A DNA stretch of 64,000 bases from UBA4644 sp964646225 (GTDB taxonomy: Bacteria > Bacillota > Clostridia > Oscillospirales > Butyricicoccaceae). A program made the translations under genes and the position numbers. Numbering within the stretch: position 1 is the stretch's first letter; each line of letters opens with the position of its first letter. The notes beneath the pieces are model-generated. The model did no database searches. It was not told the DNA's origin and saw only the letters and a list, made by a program, of their open reading frames with translations. Of this stretch, positions 23,156 through 31,228 are shown in pieces. The stretch is from positions 15,418 to 79,417 of the forward strand of contig CAZYAD010000002.1 in the NCBI GenBank assembly GCA_964646225.1, written 5' to 3'.

Positions 23156-24697
23156 ATGAAAAGCGTACTGAAAGGCGCCAGCTACATCCTGGCCCACACC
23201 CCCGATATGGTGCTGCATAACGGCACCACCCAGACCACCGAGCGGATCGTCAATCCCGACGGCGATTACCTGAAGGAGCTGCCCGCCCACCTCCGCACCT
23301 TTGAACAGGCACTGGCCTATTGGCCCAATCAGGTCTATATCGGCAACAAGACCCCCGATGAGCTGGCCGCCGTGCCTCAGCCCTGGTATGACAAGACCTG
23401 CGATGTCAATGCCCGCTACGGCAAATTCGGCCAGATCATGCCGCAGGAAGAGTTCCTGCTGCTGATGCAGGCCTGCGATGTCTTCGATCTGGTGAAGCTG
23501 GACCGGGCATTCGTGGCCGCCTACAAGCCCGCCCTGGCGAACAACGAGATCCTGGACGAGAGCATTCTCTCCCGCATCACCGAGGGCGTGGAGGCATCCG
23601 CCGTGGAGCATTTTGTCAACGATGAGCACGCCGAGGGCCTGTATCACAACGGCCAGCTGGTGGGCTGCGTCGTCCGCGCCCATGACATCGATGCCAATCT
23701 GTCGGCCCATGTGATGCACGAAAATCTGGTGTCCAAGGCCTCCTCCGTGCTGGCTCTGCTGTACGCTGTGAAAAATGCCGGCATTGAAAAGGGTGATGTG
23801 GAATATGTCATCGACTGCGCCGAGGAGGCCTGCGGCGATATGAACCAGCGCGGCGGCGGCAACTTTGCAAAGGCCGCGGCCGAAATCGCCGCCCTGCCCA
23901 ACGCCACCGGCTCCGATTCCCGCGGCTTCTGTGCCGGTCCCGCCCACGCCATTGTGGAGGCCGCCTCTCTGGTAGCCGCCGGAACCTATCGCTGCGTGGT
24001 GGTCACCGCCGGCGGCTGCACCGCCAAGCTGGGCATGAACGGCAAGGATCATGTCAAAAAGGGCCTGCCCGCGCTGGAGGATATGATCGGCGGCTTCGCC
24101 GTGGTCATCACCCAGGATGACGGCGTCAGCCCGGAGTTCAACCTGTCCATTCTGGGCCGCCATACCGTGGGCACCGGCTCCGCGCCCCAGGCCGTCATCG
24201 GCGCTCTGGTCACCGAGCCTCTGGCCCGCGTCGGCCTGAAGGTCACCGATATTGACAAGTATTCCCCCGAGATGCAGAACCCCGATATCACCAAGCCCGC
24301 CGGTGCCGGCGATGTGCCTCTGGCCAACTACAAGATGATCGCCGCCCTGGCCGTCAAGAAGGGCGACCTGCAAAAGGCCGACCTGGCCACCTTCCCCGCA
24401 AAGCACGGCCTCACCGGCTGGGCCCCCACCCAGGGGCATATCCCCTCCGGCGTCCCCTACATGGGCTTCGCCCGTGAGGACATTCTGGCCGGTCGGGTGA
24501 ACCGCGCCATGATCATCGGCAAGGGCTCCTTGTTCCTGGGCCGCATGACCAACCTGTTCGATGGCGTTTCCTTCGTCATTCAGGCCAACACCGGCGCTGA
24601 AAAGGCCGAGACCGGCGTCTCTGAGGAAGAGGTCAAGGGCATGATCGCCAAGGCCCTGAAGGAGTTTGCCGCCACCCTGCTGGCGCAGGCCGAATAA
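23156..24697 (+). CDS. grdC: Glycine reductase component C beta subunit
   Basis: GrdC, with GrdD, releases acetyl phosphate from Se-carboxymethyl-GrdA. The 513 residues match the family. Its thiolase/FabH-like fold is visible in IDCAEEACGDMNQRGGG (about residues 220-236) and VVVTAGGCTAKLGMNGKDH near residue 285. The ATG at 23156 gives the usual start MKSVLKGASYILAHTPD; AAAGG lies 12 nt upstream, and an in-frame GTG 9 nt earlier is possible. It follows the long structured spacer after grdA. Confidence 0.95.
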   Translation: MKSVLKGASYILAHTPDMVLHNGTTQTTERIVNPDGDYLKELPAHLRTFEQALAYWPNQVYIGNKTPDELAAVPQPWYDKTCDVNARYGKFGQIMPQEEFLLLMQACDVFDLVKLDRAFVAAYKPALANNEILDESILSRITEGVEASAVEHFVNDEHAEGLYHNGQLVGCVVRAHDIDANLSAHVMHENLVSKASSVLALLYAVKNAGIEKGDVEYVIDCAEEACGDMNQRGGGNFAKAAAEIAALPNATGSDSRGFCAGPAHAIVEAASLVAAGTYRCVVVTAGGCTAKLGMNGKDHVKKGLPALEDMIGGFAVVITQDDGVSPEFNLSILGRHTVGTGSAPQAVIGALVTEPLARVGLKVTDIDKYSPEMQNPDITKPAGAGDVPLANYKMIAALAVKKGDLQKADLATFPAKHGLTGWAPTQGHIPSGVPYMGFAREDILAGRVNRAMIIGKGSLFLGRMTNLFDGVSFVIQANTGAEKAETGVSEEEVKGMIAKALKEFAATLLAQAE

Positions 24698-24711
24698 GGC
24701 GGGTGACACCC

Positions 24712-25863
24712 ATGAAACATCTGGAACAGACCATTGCAAAGGCCTTTCTGCAAATGGCCGAGGGGCTGGAGACCGGCTCCTTTGCCCCCCGCCCCAGGAT
24801 CGCCCTCACCGGCATGGGCAGCGAGCATGGTGAGGAAAACGCCATGGCTGCCGCGCTGATGGCCGCCAAGCGGGGCGTGGATGTGTACTACATCGGCACG
24901 CTGGAGGCCGAAGGCGTCACCACCGTCCGCGTGGCCAACGAGGACGAGGGCCACAAGCGGATGGAAGCCATGGTGGAGAGCGGCGAGGTAGACGGTGCCG
25001 TCACCATGCATTTTCCCTTCCCCATCGGCGTCTCCACCGTGGGCCGTGTGGTCACCCCCGCCCGTGGCCGCGAGATGTTCGTAGCCACCACCACCGGCAC
25101 CTCCTCCGCTGACCGCATCGAGGGTATGATCAAAAATGCCATCTATGGCATCATCACCGCAAAGGCTGCCGGCATCGCCGACCCCACCGTGGGCATCCTG
25201 AATGTTGACGGCGCCCGCCAGACCGAGCTGGCGCTCAACCAGCTGCGCCAGGGCGGCTATGCTTTCCGCTGGGCGTCCTCTGCCCGGGCTGACGGCGGCG
25301 CGGTGCTGCGGGGCAACGATGTGCTTCAGGGCACCCCCGATGTGCTGGTGTGCGACTCTCTCACCGGCAATGTGCTCATCAAGATGCTCTCCGCCTATAC
25401 CACCGGCGGCAGCTTCGAGGCCACCGGCTACGGCTACGGCCCCGGCATCGGCAAGGGCTATCACAAGCTGATCCACATCATCTCCCGCGCCTCCGGCGCA
25501 CCCCTCATCGCCAATGCCCTGGTTTATGCTGCCGACATGGTGCGGGGCCGGGTCTTTGAGGTGGCCGACCGGGAATTCGCCGCCGCCGAGCAGGCCGGCC
25601 TGGAGTCCATTCTGGCCGCCCGCAAGGCCGCGTCCAAACCCGTTGATGCACAGGAGGAGGTCAAAGCGCCCCCGGCAGAGCCCTGCACCGCATCCATTCC
25701 CGGCATCGAGGTCATGGATCTGGAGGACGCCGCCCGAGCCCTGTGGAAGGCGGGCATCTATGCCGAGACCGGCATGGGCTGCACCGGTCCGCTGGTGATG
25801 ATGAGCGAGGCCAACCACGGCAGGGCCGTGGAAATTCTGAAGCAAGCCGGCTATATCGGCTGA
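24712..25863 (+). CDS. grdD: Glycine reductase component C alpha subunit
   Basis: GrdD is the subunit that forms the acetyl-thioester and phosphorolyses it to acetyl phosphate. The 383-residue protein resembles PlsX-type phosphotransacylases. The reactive Cys357 lies in GMGCTGPLVM near the C-terminus, as in characterised GrdD. ATG 24712 follows AAGGCGGGTGACACCC, 14 nt after the grdC stop, and the two are clearly coupled. Acetyl phosphate can go to acetate kinase for ATP; that gene is not in the window. Confidence 0.95.
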   Translation: MKHLEQTIAKAFLQMAEGLETGSFAPRPRIALTGMGSEHGEENAMAAALMAAKRGVDVYYIGTLEAEGVTTVRVANEDEGHKRMEAMVESGEVDGAVTMHFPFPIGVSTVGRVVTPARGREMFVATTTGTSSADRIEGMIKNAIYGIITAKAAGIADPTVGILNVDGARQTELALNQLRQGGYAFRWASSARADGGAVLRGNDVLQGTPDVLVCDSLTGNVLIKMLSAYTTGGSFEATGYGYGPGIGKGYHKLIHIISRASGAPLIANALVYAADMVRGRVFEVADREFAAAEQAGLESILAARKAASKPVDAQEEVKAPPAEPCTASIPGIEVMDLEDAARALWKAGIYAETGMGCTGPLVMMSEANHGRAVEILKQAGYIG

Positions 25864-25873
25864 GGAGACGCAT

Positions 25874-26164
25874 ATGAAAGTCCTGGATATCATTGAAAAG
25901 ACCGAAAAAGACCTGACCTATGACCAGCTGGTGGAGCTGGTGGCCAACCACAACCGCCAGGTGGATCTGGTCTTTGCGGAGCGCAGATCTGACGAGGACG
26001 GCCATGTCTGGAACGGCGAGAACTGGACCTGCGTGGATGGCAAGCGCTTCATCCGCAGCTATTTTCTGGATGACCGCGCCTCCTCCGATTACTCCGGCTA
26101 CAACAAGTACGACATGAAGGGCTGCTTCCTCCCGGAGGAGGCCGCCGAGATCCGCCTTGGCTGA
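25874..26164 (+). CDS. Small protein of unknown function at the end of the grd operon
   Basis: The 96-residue soluble acidic protein starts 10 nt after grdD and precedes the operon terminator, so it is almost certainly cotranscribed. It has an N-terminal helix (MKVLDIIEKTEKDLTYDQL) and an aromatic, Asp-rich C-terminal half with FLDDRASSDYSGYNKYD and two cysteines. I do not recognise the family. Position suggests an accessory role in glycine reduction, but nothing in the sequence proves it. Confidence 0.7.
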   Translation: MKVLDIIEKTEKDLTYDQLVELVANHNRQVDLVFAERRSDEDGHVWNGENWTCVDGKRFIRSYFLDDRASSDYSGYNKYDMKGCFLPEEAAEIRLG

Positions 26165-26185
26165 CAACCAGCCGCTTTCCCTCTC

Positions 26186-26227
26186 CTGCCGGTGGCCGCC
26201 CTGCGGTCACCGGCAGCTTTCTTTTTT
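26186..26227 (+). terminator. Intrinsic terminator of the grd operon
   Basis: CTGCCGGTGGCCGC pairs with GCGGTCACCGGCAG (14 bp, one G-U) around a CCT loop and is followed by CTTTCTTTTTT. Confidence 0.9.
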
Positions 26228-26258
26228 CCCTCTCTGCGTGCCCCTGGGCCGCGCCCCC

Positions 26259-26287
26259 TTGTTTTCTTCGCAAAAGTGGCGTATAAT
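26259..26287 (+). promoter_or_regulatory. SigA-type promoter of the flippase gene
   Basis: TTGTTT and TATAAT with 17-nt spacing lie about 45 nt upstream of the start codon. Confidence 0.75.
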
Positions 26288-26331
26288 AACAGTATCCCTT
26301 TCCAATTAACGCCGCTGCGGAAGGAGTTCCC

Positions 26332-27960
26332 ATGGAAAAACGCAAAAATACCTTTATGAATAATGTGGCCGCCATTCTGGGCAGTCAGTTCCTCATCAAG
26401 CTGCTGGGCCTGGCCTATAACCTCATCATCATCAATATCCCCGGCTTCGGTGACGCCGGAAACGGCTACCGCACGGCGGGCTACCAGATCTATACCATGC
26501 TGCTGGCCGTGTCCTCGGTGGGCATCCCCAACGCCATCTCCAAGCTGATCTCCGAAAAGCTGGCGCTGGAGGACAAGGACGGGGCCGAGCGCATCTTCCG
26601 AACCGCTCTGACGCTGTTTGCCGGGGTGGGACTGGCGGCCTCGCTGCTGCTGTTCTGGGGCGCGGATTTCATCGCCCGGACGGTGATTCGCATGGACGGC
26701 GTCCAGCTGACCCTGCGGGCACTGAGTCCCTCGATCTTCTTCGTGTGCATCTCGGCAGTGATCCGCGGATACTTTTTGGGCCATCAATCGGTCAAGGCGA
26801 ATAATCGTTCGCAGGTGCTGGAGCAGATCTTCAAGGCCGTGCTGACCGTGCTGTTCGTCTGGCTGCTCACCGATTTTACCGCCGCCGTCATGGCTGCGGG
26901 GGCCAACGCCGCCACAGCGGTGTCCACCGCTCTGAGCTGCGGTTATCTGGTGCTGGTGCTGGTGCTGTACCGGCGAAAAAATCGGGTAAATCGGCCCAAA
27001 AAGCTGGAAAAAGGCCAGCGCCGGTCCATTTGCCGGCAAATTCTCAGCCTTTCCATCCCCATTTCCCTCAGCTCCATCATCACCACCGTCTCCCGCGTGA
27101 TCGACACCGCCACCATCTCCCGGGGCGTTGCGGCGGCCTTTGCCGGCGGCATCCCCGGCCAGGCGGGCATCCCCACCGGGGAGGCGCTGGAGGCCTACGC
27201 CGTGGAGCTCAACGGGATGCTGAACAAGGCGGACAACATCACCAATCTGCCCCTGGCGCTGAACATCGCCTTTGCCACCATGCTGGTGCCTGCTGTTTCG
27301 GCAGCGTTAGTAAAAGGCGACAGAAAGACGGCTTCACAACGCATTTCCTACTCTTTTCTGATCTCCACTCTGATCATCCTGCCCTGTGCCGCCGGGCTCA
27401 TCATTCTGGCGGAGCCTTTTTTTCAGCTGCTGTATCCCAACGCCCCGCAGGGGGCCAGCCTGCTGCGGATCGCCTCGGTGGCGTTGATCTTTACCGCGCT
27501 GGATCAGACCATTGCCGGAAGCCTGCAGGGGCTGGGCCGGGTACGGGTCCCGGCCACGGGACTGGCCTGCGGCGCAGCGGTCAAGCTGGTGCTCAACCTG
27601 ATTTTGATCCGCATCCCCTCGGTGAACATCTATGGCGCAGCTATCTCCTCGGTGGCCTGTCATCTGGTGGCCTTCCTGATCTGCTTCAGCTCGCTGCAAA
27701 AAGCCATCCCTGTGAAGATGAAACGCACCAAATACTTCACCAAGCCGGTGCTGTGTACCCTGGTGATGTCGGTGGTCACCTGGGGCAGCTACCGGCTGAC
27801 GCTGTGGCTGTGTCACAGCAATCCGGTGGCCGTGGCGGTGTCGGTGGTGCTGTCGGTGGCGGTGTATTTTGTATCGGTCTTCGGACTGCACATCCTGAAC
27901 CGTCGCGAGGTGCTGGAGCTGCCCATGGGCGCCCGGCTGGCCACGCTGCTGAAGCTGTAA
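26332..27960 (+). CDS. MOP-family lipid-linked saccharide flippase (SpoVB/YtgP-like)
   Basis: The 542-residue membrane protein has about 14 predicted helices. It begins with the polysaccharide-biosynthesis signature MNNVAAILGSQFLIKLLGLAYNL-type helix and continues with GNGYRTAGYQIYTMLLAVSSVGIPNAISKLISE, characteristic of the SpoVB/YtgP branch of the MATE/MurJ superfamily. Members move lipid-linked sugars across the membrane; several Gram-positive homologues can replace MurJ. The exact substrate (lipid II, spore cortex precursor or other glycan) cannot be decided. It has its own promoter and terminator, so it is monocistronic. Confidence 0.85.
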   Translation: MEKRKNTFMNNVAAILGSQFLIKLLGLAYNLIIINIPGFGDAGNGYRTAGYQIYTMLLAVSSVGIPNAISKLISEKLALEDKDGAERIFRTALTLFAGVGLAASLLLFWGADFIARTVIRMDGVQLTLRALSPSIFFVCISAVIRGYFLGHQSVKANNRSQVLEQIFKAVLTVLFVWLLTDFTAAVMAAGANAATAVSTALSCGYLVLVLVLYRRKNRVNRPKKLEKGQRRSICRQILSLSIPISLSSIITTVSRVIDTATISRGVAAAFAGGIPGQAGIPTGEALEAYAVELNGMLNKADNITNLPLALNIAFATMLVPAVSAALVKGDRKTASQRISYSFLISTLIILPCAAGLIILAEPFFQLLYPNAPQGASLLRIASVALIFTALDQTIAGSLQGLGRVRVPATGLACGAAVKLVLNLILIRIPSVNIYGAAISSVACHLVAFLICFSSLQKAIPVKMKRTKYFTKPVLCTLVMSVVTWGSYRLTLWLCHSNPVAVAVSVVLSVAVYFVSVFGLHILNRREVLELPMGARLATLLKL

Positions 27961-27968
27961 TTTTTTTC

Positions 27969-28000
27969 AAAAAGGCGTCGGTTGCCACCGACGCCTTTTT
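27969..28000 (+). terminator. Intrinsic terminator
   Basis: AAAAAGGCGTCGGT / ACCGACGCCTTTTT, 14 bp with a TGCC loop, directly after the flippase gene. Confidence 0.92.
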
Positions 28001-28011
28001 CTTCGCAAAAA

Positions 28012-28076
28012 AATTATTGACAAACGATAATTTCGCTGCTATACTGTCGCCAAAGAATTATCGTAAAACAATAATT
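28012..28076 (+). promoter_or_regulatory. Promoter with two matching 21-bp operators
   Basis: TTGACA (28017-28022) and TATACT (28040-28045) with 17-nt spacing form a near-consensus promoter. Two palindromic sites of the form AATTATYG-N5-CRATAATT lie at 28012-28032 (covering the -35 and part of the spacer) and 28056-28076 (just after the start site), 44 bp centre to centre. The site pair strongly suggests repression by a dimeric helix-turn-helix protein, plausibly the XRE regulator encoded two genes downstream. Confidence 0.85.
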
Positions 28077-28091
28077 TCGAGGAGGGAGATT

Positions 28092-29003
28092 ATGAAAAAA
28101 CGGCTCATTTTGCTCACCTATCTGCCAGTGGCCGCAGCGTCGCTGGCGCTGGGGCTGTGGGGTGGGGTGCAGCTGACCGATCTGGCCGCCCTTCCGCTGG
28201 AGCCCATCGCCCGGCTGCTGCGGGCGATGTCCCTTTCCGGCGGGGCGGGGAATGTGCTGGCATGGGCGCTCTATCTGCTGTGCAGCCTGTGGCCGCTGGG
28301 GTGGATGGCGCTGCGGGTGCGGCGGCACCGGGCGGAGGCCGAGGATGGGCTGCTGCCGCTGCTGGCGGGGCTGCTGCTGGCGGCACTGTATCTGATGATC
28401 AATCCCGGCCGGCTGCCGATCCTGTTTGGCCCGGCGGCGGTGCAGGGCAAGCCGCTGCTGGGCGCGGCGGTGTGGGCGGTGCTGTGCTGCTATGGCACCC
28501 TGCGGCTGCTGCGGGCGGCCACCCGGCGGGAGGCAGAAGGGCTGGCCGGATGGATGCCTGGGCTGCGCTGGGTGCTGACGGCGGCTATGCTCATCGTGGG
28601 CTGCGGCCTTCATATTCCCGACTGGTGGCGGGCGGTGGAGGCCAACGGCAGCTATACGCCTCTGTCCCTGACGGCGGTGCTGATCCCTGATCTGTGTACC
28701 ATGATGACGCTGCGGGCGCTGTGCGACCTGCTGGAGGCGCTGGGCGGCGGCTGGTACGCCGCCAGGACTCTGGAGGCCGCCGGGCGGCTCACCCGGGTGT
28801 GCGGCCGGAGCATCGCCGTAACGGCGGTGACCCAGCTGTGCGTTACCCTGACGCAGGTGCTGTGCGTCTCTGTCCTGAGGCAGGCAGAGGTGCGGCTGAG
28901 CCTGCCCCTGCTCCAGCTGGGCTTTCTGCTGGTGACGCTGCTGTTTTCCTGGCAGCTGGCCCGGGGGCGGAAATTGCAGCAGGACAACGATCTGTTTATC
29001 TGA
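28092..29003 (+). CDS. Membrane protein of unknown function, first gene of a regulator operon
   Basis: The 303-residue protein has about eight hydrophobic segments separated by short basic loops (for example RVRRHRAEAEDG), so it is an integral membrane protein. I recognise no catalytic motif. A small XRE regulator starts 9 nt after its stop, an arrangement like DUF2975 membrane proteins with their YozG-type regulators, but this protein is longer than usual for DUF2975. The ATG follows GAGGAGGGAG. Expression is likely controlled by the twin operators upstream. Confidence 0.7.
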   Translation: MKKRLILLTYLPVAAASLALGLWGGVQLTDLAALPLEPIARLLRAMSLSGGAGNVLAWALYLLCSLWPLGWMALRVRRHRAEAEDGLLPLLAGLLLAALYLMINPGRLPILFGPAAVQGKPLLGAAVWAVLCCYGTLRLLRAATRREAEGLAGWMPGLRWVLTAAMLIVGCGLHIPDWWRAVEANGSYTPLSLTAVLIPDLCTMMTLRALCDLLEALGGGWYAARTLEAAGRLTRVCGRSIAVTAVTQLCVTLTQVLCVSVLRQAEVRLSLPLLQLGFLLVTLLFSWQLARGRKLQQDNDLFI

Positions 29004-29012
29004 GGTGGATGT

Positions 29013-29246
29013 ATGGCCATTCGCATCTGTTTGGACGAGGCGCTGCGGGCGCGGGGCATGACCGCAAAGGAGCTTTGCAGTCTGGTGGGACTGACAGAGG
29101 CCAATCTGTCCATCCTGCGGTCGGGCAAGGCGAAGGGCGTGCGGTTCCACACCCTGAACCGCATCTGCTATTTTCTGCATTGTCAGGTGGATGATATCCT
29201 CCGGTTTGACGGAGAGCTGGAGGAGGGAGAGGAGGAAACCCTGTGA
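29013..29246 (+). CDS. Small XRE-family (YozG-like) transcriptional regulator
   Basis: The 77-residue protein is a single Cro/CI-type helix-turn-helix domain. EALRARGMTAKELCSLVGLTEANLSILRSGKAKGV gives helices 1-3 with the recognition helix at TEANLSILRSGK, and CQVDDILRF ends the domain in YozG style. It lies between the membrane protein and a lipoprotein, overlapping the latter by 4 nt. Autoregulation through the operators at 28012-28076 is inferred. Confidence 0.9.
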   Translation: MAIRICLDEALRARGMTAKELCSLVGLTEANLSILRSGKAKGVRFHTLNRICYFLHCQVDDILRFDGELEEGEEETL

Positions 29247-30049
29247 AAAGAGCGATTTGTGTGACAATGGCGGCGGCGCTGCTGCTGCTTTCCGGTTGCA
29301 GTCTGGCGCTGGCGGACAGCCCGGAGCCCGGCGCGGAGGTGCTGGTGGGAGCGTTTGTCTCCCGGGAACCGCTGGGCCTGCCGGGAGGGCAGGAGCTCGA
29401 GGGCAGCCGGGAGGCGGAAGGCTGGCGCTTTGGCGGTGAGGCGGGCGTGATGGTTTGCGTCCTGCCGGAGGCGGAAAACGACAGCCTGCGCTTTACCAAA
29501 AGCGACGATCCCCGGGTGGAATACGGCGGGGTGACCGTGGGCGGCGGGATGACCTATGAGGCGGTGCTGACCCTGCCCGAGGAGGCGCAGGGGGCCAGCC
29601 TGCACTTCAATCCCCTGTATCGCCGCAGCGACGGCACGCTGTACGCCCGGGCGGCTGTGGGGGTATCGGTATCCGGTGAGGCCAATGCAGCCGGCTGGCG
29701 GGCCTCTGAGACGGCACTGGGGACACCGGAGGGGTTGCAGGGGGGAGACTGGACCTCGGCCGTGAGCATCCGGTATGTCACGGTCAGCCCGCCGGAGGAA
29801 TATTTGCTGTGCCGCATGGACGGTGAGAACCGGGTGCTGCGGCAGGAGGTCTATGGGCCGGGGACGCTGCCGGAGCACCTTTCGCTGGCGGATTGCTGCT
29901 GGCTGCTGGTGGCGTGCCGACGGGCCGACGGCACGGTGGAGCGGACGGCCTATGGCCCGGAGGATGGCGTGCTTTTCACCCACGGCCCGGGGGAGGATGG
30001 CTTTTTGCGCCGCTGGGAGACTGCGCTGGAGTGGAAAACAGCGGACTGA
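29243..30049 (+). CDS. Putative lipoprotein of unknown function
   Basis: The 268-residue protein uses a GTG start overlapping the XRE stop codon (GTGA). A lipoprotein signal is present: KR at the N-terminus, hydrophobic core, lipobox LLSGC with Cys near residue 19. The remainder is probably a beta-rich extracytoplasmic domain without motifs I recognise. As the third gene of the operator-controlled unit it may act with the membrane protein, possibly in sensing or envelope stress. That role is only contextual. Confidence 0.7.
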   Translation: MKRAICVTMAAALLLLSGCSLALADSPEPGAEVLVGAFVSREPLGLPGGQELEGSREAEGWRFGGEAGVMVCVLPEAENDSLRFTKSDDPRVEYGGVTVGGGMTYEAVLTLPEEAQGASLHFNPLYRRSDGTLYARAAVGVSVSGEANAAGWRASETALGTPEGLQGGDWTSAVSIRYVTVSPPEEYLLCRMDGENRVLRQEVYGPGTLPEHLSLADCCWLLVACRRADGTVERTAYGPEDGVLFTHGPGEDGFLRRWETALEWKTAD

Positions 30050-30145
30050 GGGGTGTCCGTCAAGTAGAGACAGGCACTCGCGGAGGCGTTGACAGAGAAA
30101 TTTCAAAATAATTGTAGTTTTTCAGTATAAGTTCGCCGAAATTCC

Positions 30146-30174
30146 TTGCATTTTGTCTGAAGACTTGCTATACT
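30146..30174 (+). promoter_or_regulatory. Promoter of the second XRE gene
   Basis: TTGCAT and TATACT spaced by 17 nt, with the -10 part of TTGCTATACT, about 50 nt upstream of the start codon. Confidence 0.75.
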
Positions 30175-30223
30175 TTGTTTCAAAGAGGGCAATATTCGCA
30201 CACGATGAAAAGGGGAAAGAACT

Positions 30224-30577
30224 ATGATCAAATTGACTGCAAAAGAAAAAAGCGAACTGTGCAGCCGGCTGACGGCCGAGCTGCCCAAAATCCGTGAGCT
30301 GCTGGGCACCACCCAGGCGCGATTTGGGGATCTGTGCGGCCTGTCCCGCATCACGGTCTCCCGCATCGAAAACGGCTCCGCTACCATGAACTGGGCCCAC
30401 CTGACCTCCATCATGTTCGTGGTAATGAGCAATCGCCGCACCAAGGAGTATTTTTATGCCAATGAGCTGCCGGGTGAGCGCTTCTGGCAGTTTATCCAGC
30501 AGAAGGATGAGAATATTCCGCCGGAGCTGAACATCACCGTGGATGTGGATGCGCTGCGGGCGTATGCCAAGCGGTAA
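30224..30577 (+). CDS. XRE-family transcriptional regulator
   Basis: The 117-residue protein has a helix-turn-helix domain at about residues 18-65 (LPKIRELLGTTQARFGDLCGLSRITVSRIENG, with the recognition helix at SRITVSRIENG). A helical C-terminal half ends VDVDALRAYAKR. It stands alone between its own promoter and terminator, so it is monocistronic. The target genes are unknown, and no palindrome matching the 28012 operators is seen at its own promoter. Confidence 0.88.
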   Translation: MIKLTAKEKSELCSRLTAELPKIRELLGTTQARFGDLCGLSRITVSRIENGSATMNWAHLTSIMFVVMSNRRTKEYFYANELPGERFWQFIQQKDENIPPELNITVDVDALRAYAKR

Positions 30578-30600
30578 CGCAACAAGAAAAATAGAAACAG

Positions 30601-30635
30601 GCCGTGGATCCGGTAGGATCCACGGCTCGTTTTTT
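30601..30635 (+). terminator. Intrinsic terminator
   Basis: GCCGTGGATCC / GGATCCACGGC with a GGTA loop is followed by TCGTTTTTT. Confidence 0.88.
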
Positions 30636-30650
30636 AGATGTGATGGGATT

Positions 30651-31016
30651 TCAGTTGTTGTCCGATGTGTAGATACACATGGTGTAATTACAGAAGGTCA
30701 GCTCCTCAACGGTGCCGTCCTCCTTGACACGAAGGGCATGGCGGCCGGCATAATCGGTGGGATTTCCGTGGGCGCAGGGCGTGGCGTTAGACCAGAACCA
30801 CTCCGCTGTGTGATATTCCTGCACGCGGGCTTCCCATTCGCCCACATAGTCCCGGGGCGTCGTATTGATCGGAGGAGCCGGGCTTTCTGTCTCGGGAACC
30901 TCCGCCACCAGCTGCAGGGGCTCTGAAACCTGTTCCGTCTGCGCACAGGCGCACAGAGAAAGCAGCAGAAGTCCACACAGCAGAAAACTGAATAACCGAT
31001 TTTTCGCTTTTTTCAT
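30651..31016 (-). CDS. Small putative lipoprotein
   Basis: The 121-residue protein begins with a basic MKKAKNR, a Leu-rich core and the lipobox LCAC (acylated Cys near residue 24), so it should be membrane-anchored outside the cell. The mature part is short, Pro/Glu-rich at first, then WEARVQEYHTAEWFW and a C-terminal region with three cysteines. No family is recognised. It faces the terminator of the XRE gene, and about 210 nt separate it from the terminator region of the dipeptidase. Confidence 0.65.
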   Translation of the reverse strand: MKKAKNRLFSFLLCGLLLLSLCACAQTEQVSEPLQLVAEVPETESPAPPINTTPRDYVGEWEARVQEYHTAEWFWSNATPCAHGNPTDYAGRHALRVKEDGTVEELTFCNYTMCIYTSDNN

Positions 31017-31165
31017 TCAGACACCTTCTCAGCTGTAGATATACTTTCTTATTGCGTCAATACTTCTGATATGCATATCATCTTAAAAATCATGTTATCA
31101 TAAAGCAGCTCAAATAACATGAGGGAAAATTGCATAAAAATTGCTTTACTTTTTTGCAAAATACC

Positions 31166-31200
31166 AAAAGCACCGTACCCCCGGAGGGCACGGTGCTTTT
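31166..31200. terminator. Terminator of the M19 dipeptidase gene
   Basis: AAAAGCACCGT / ACGGTGCTTTT with an inner CCC/GGG pair, just downstream of the dipeptidase on the minus strand, with a T-rich tail in both directions. Confidence 0.85.
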
Positions 31201-31228
31201 TTCAGCGGAAGGAAAGGGGACAGGCGGC

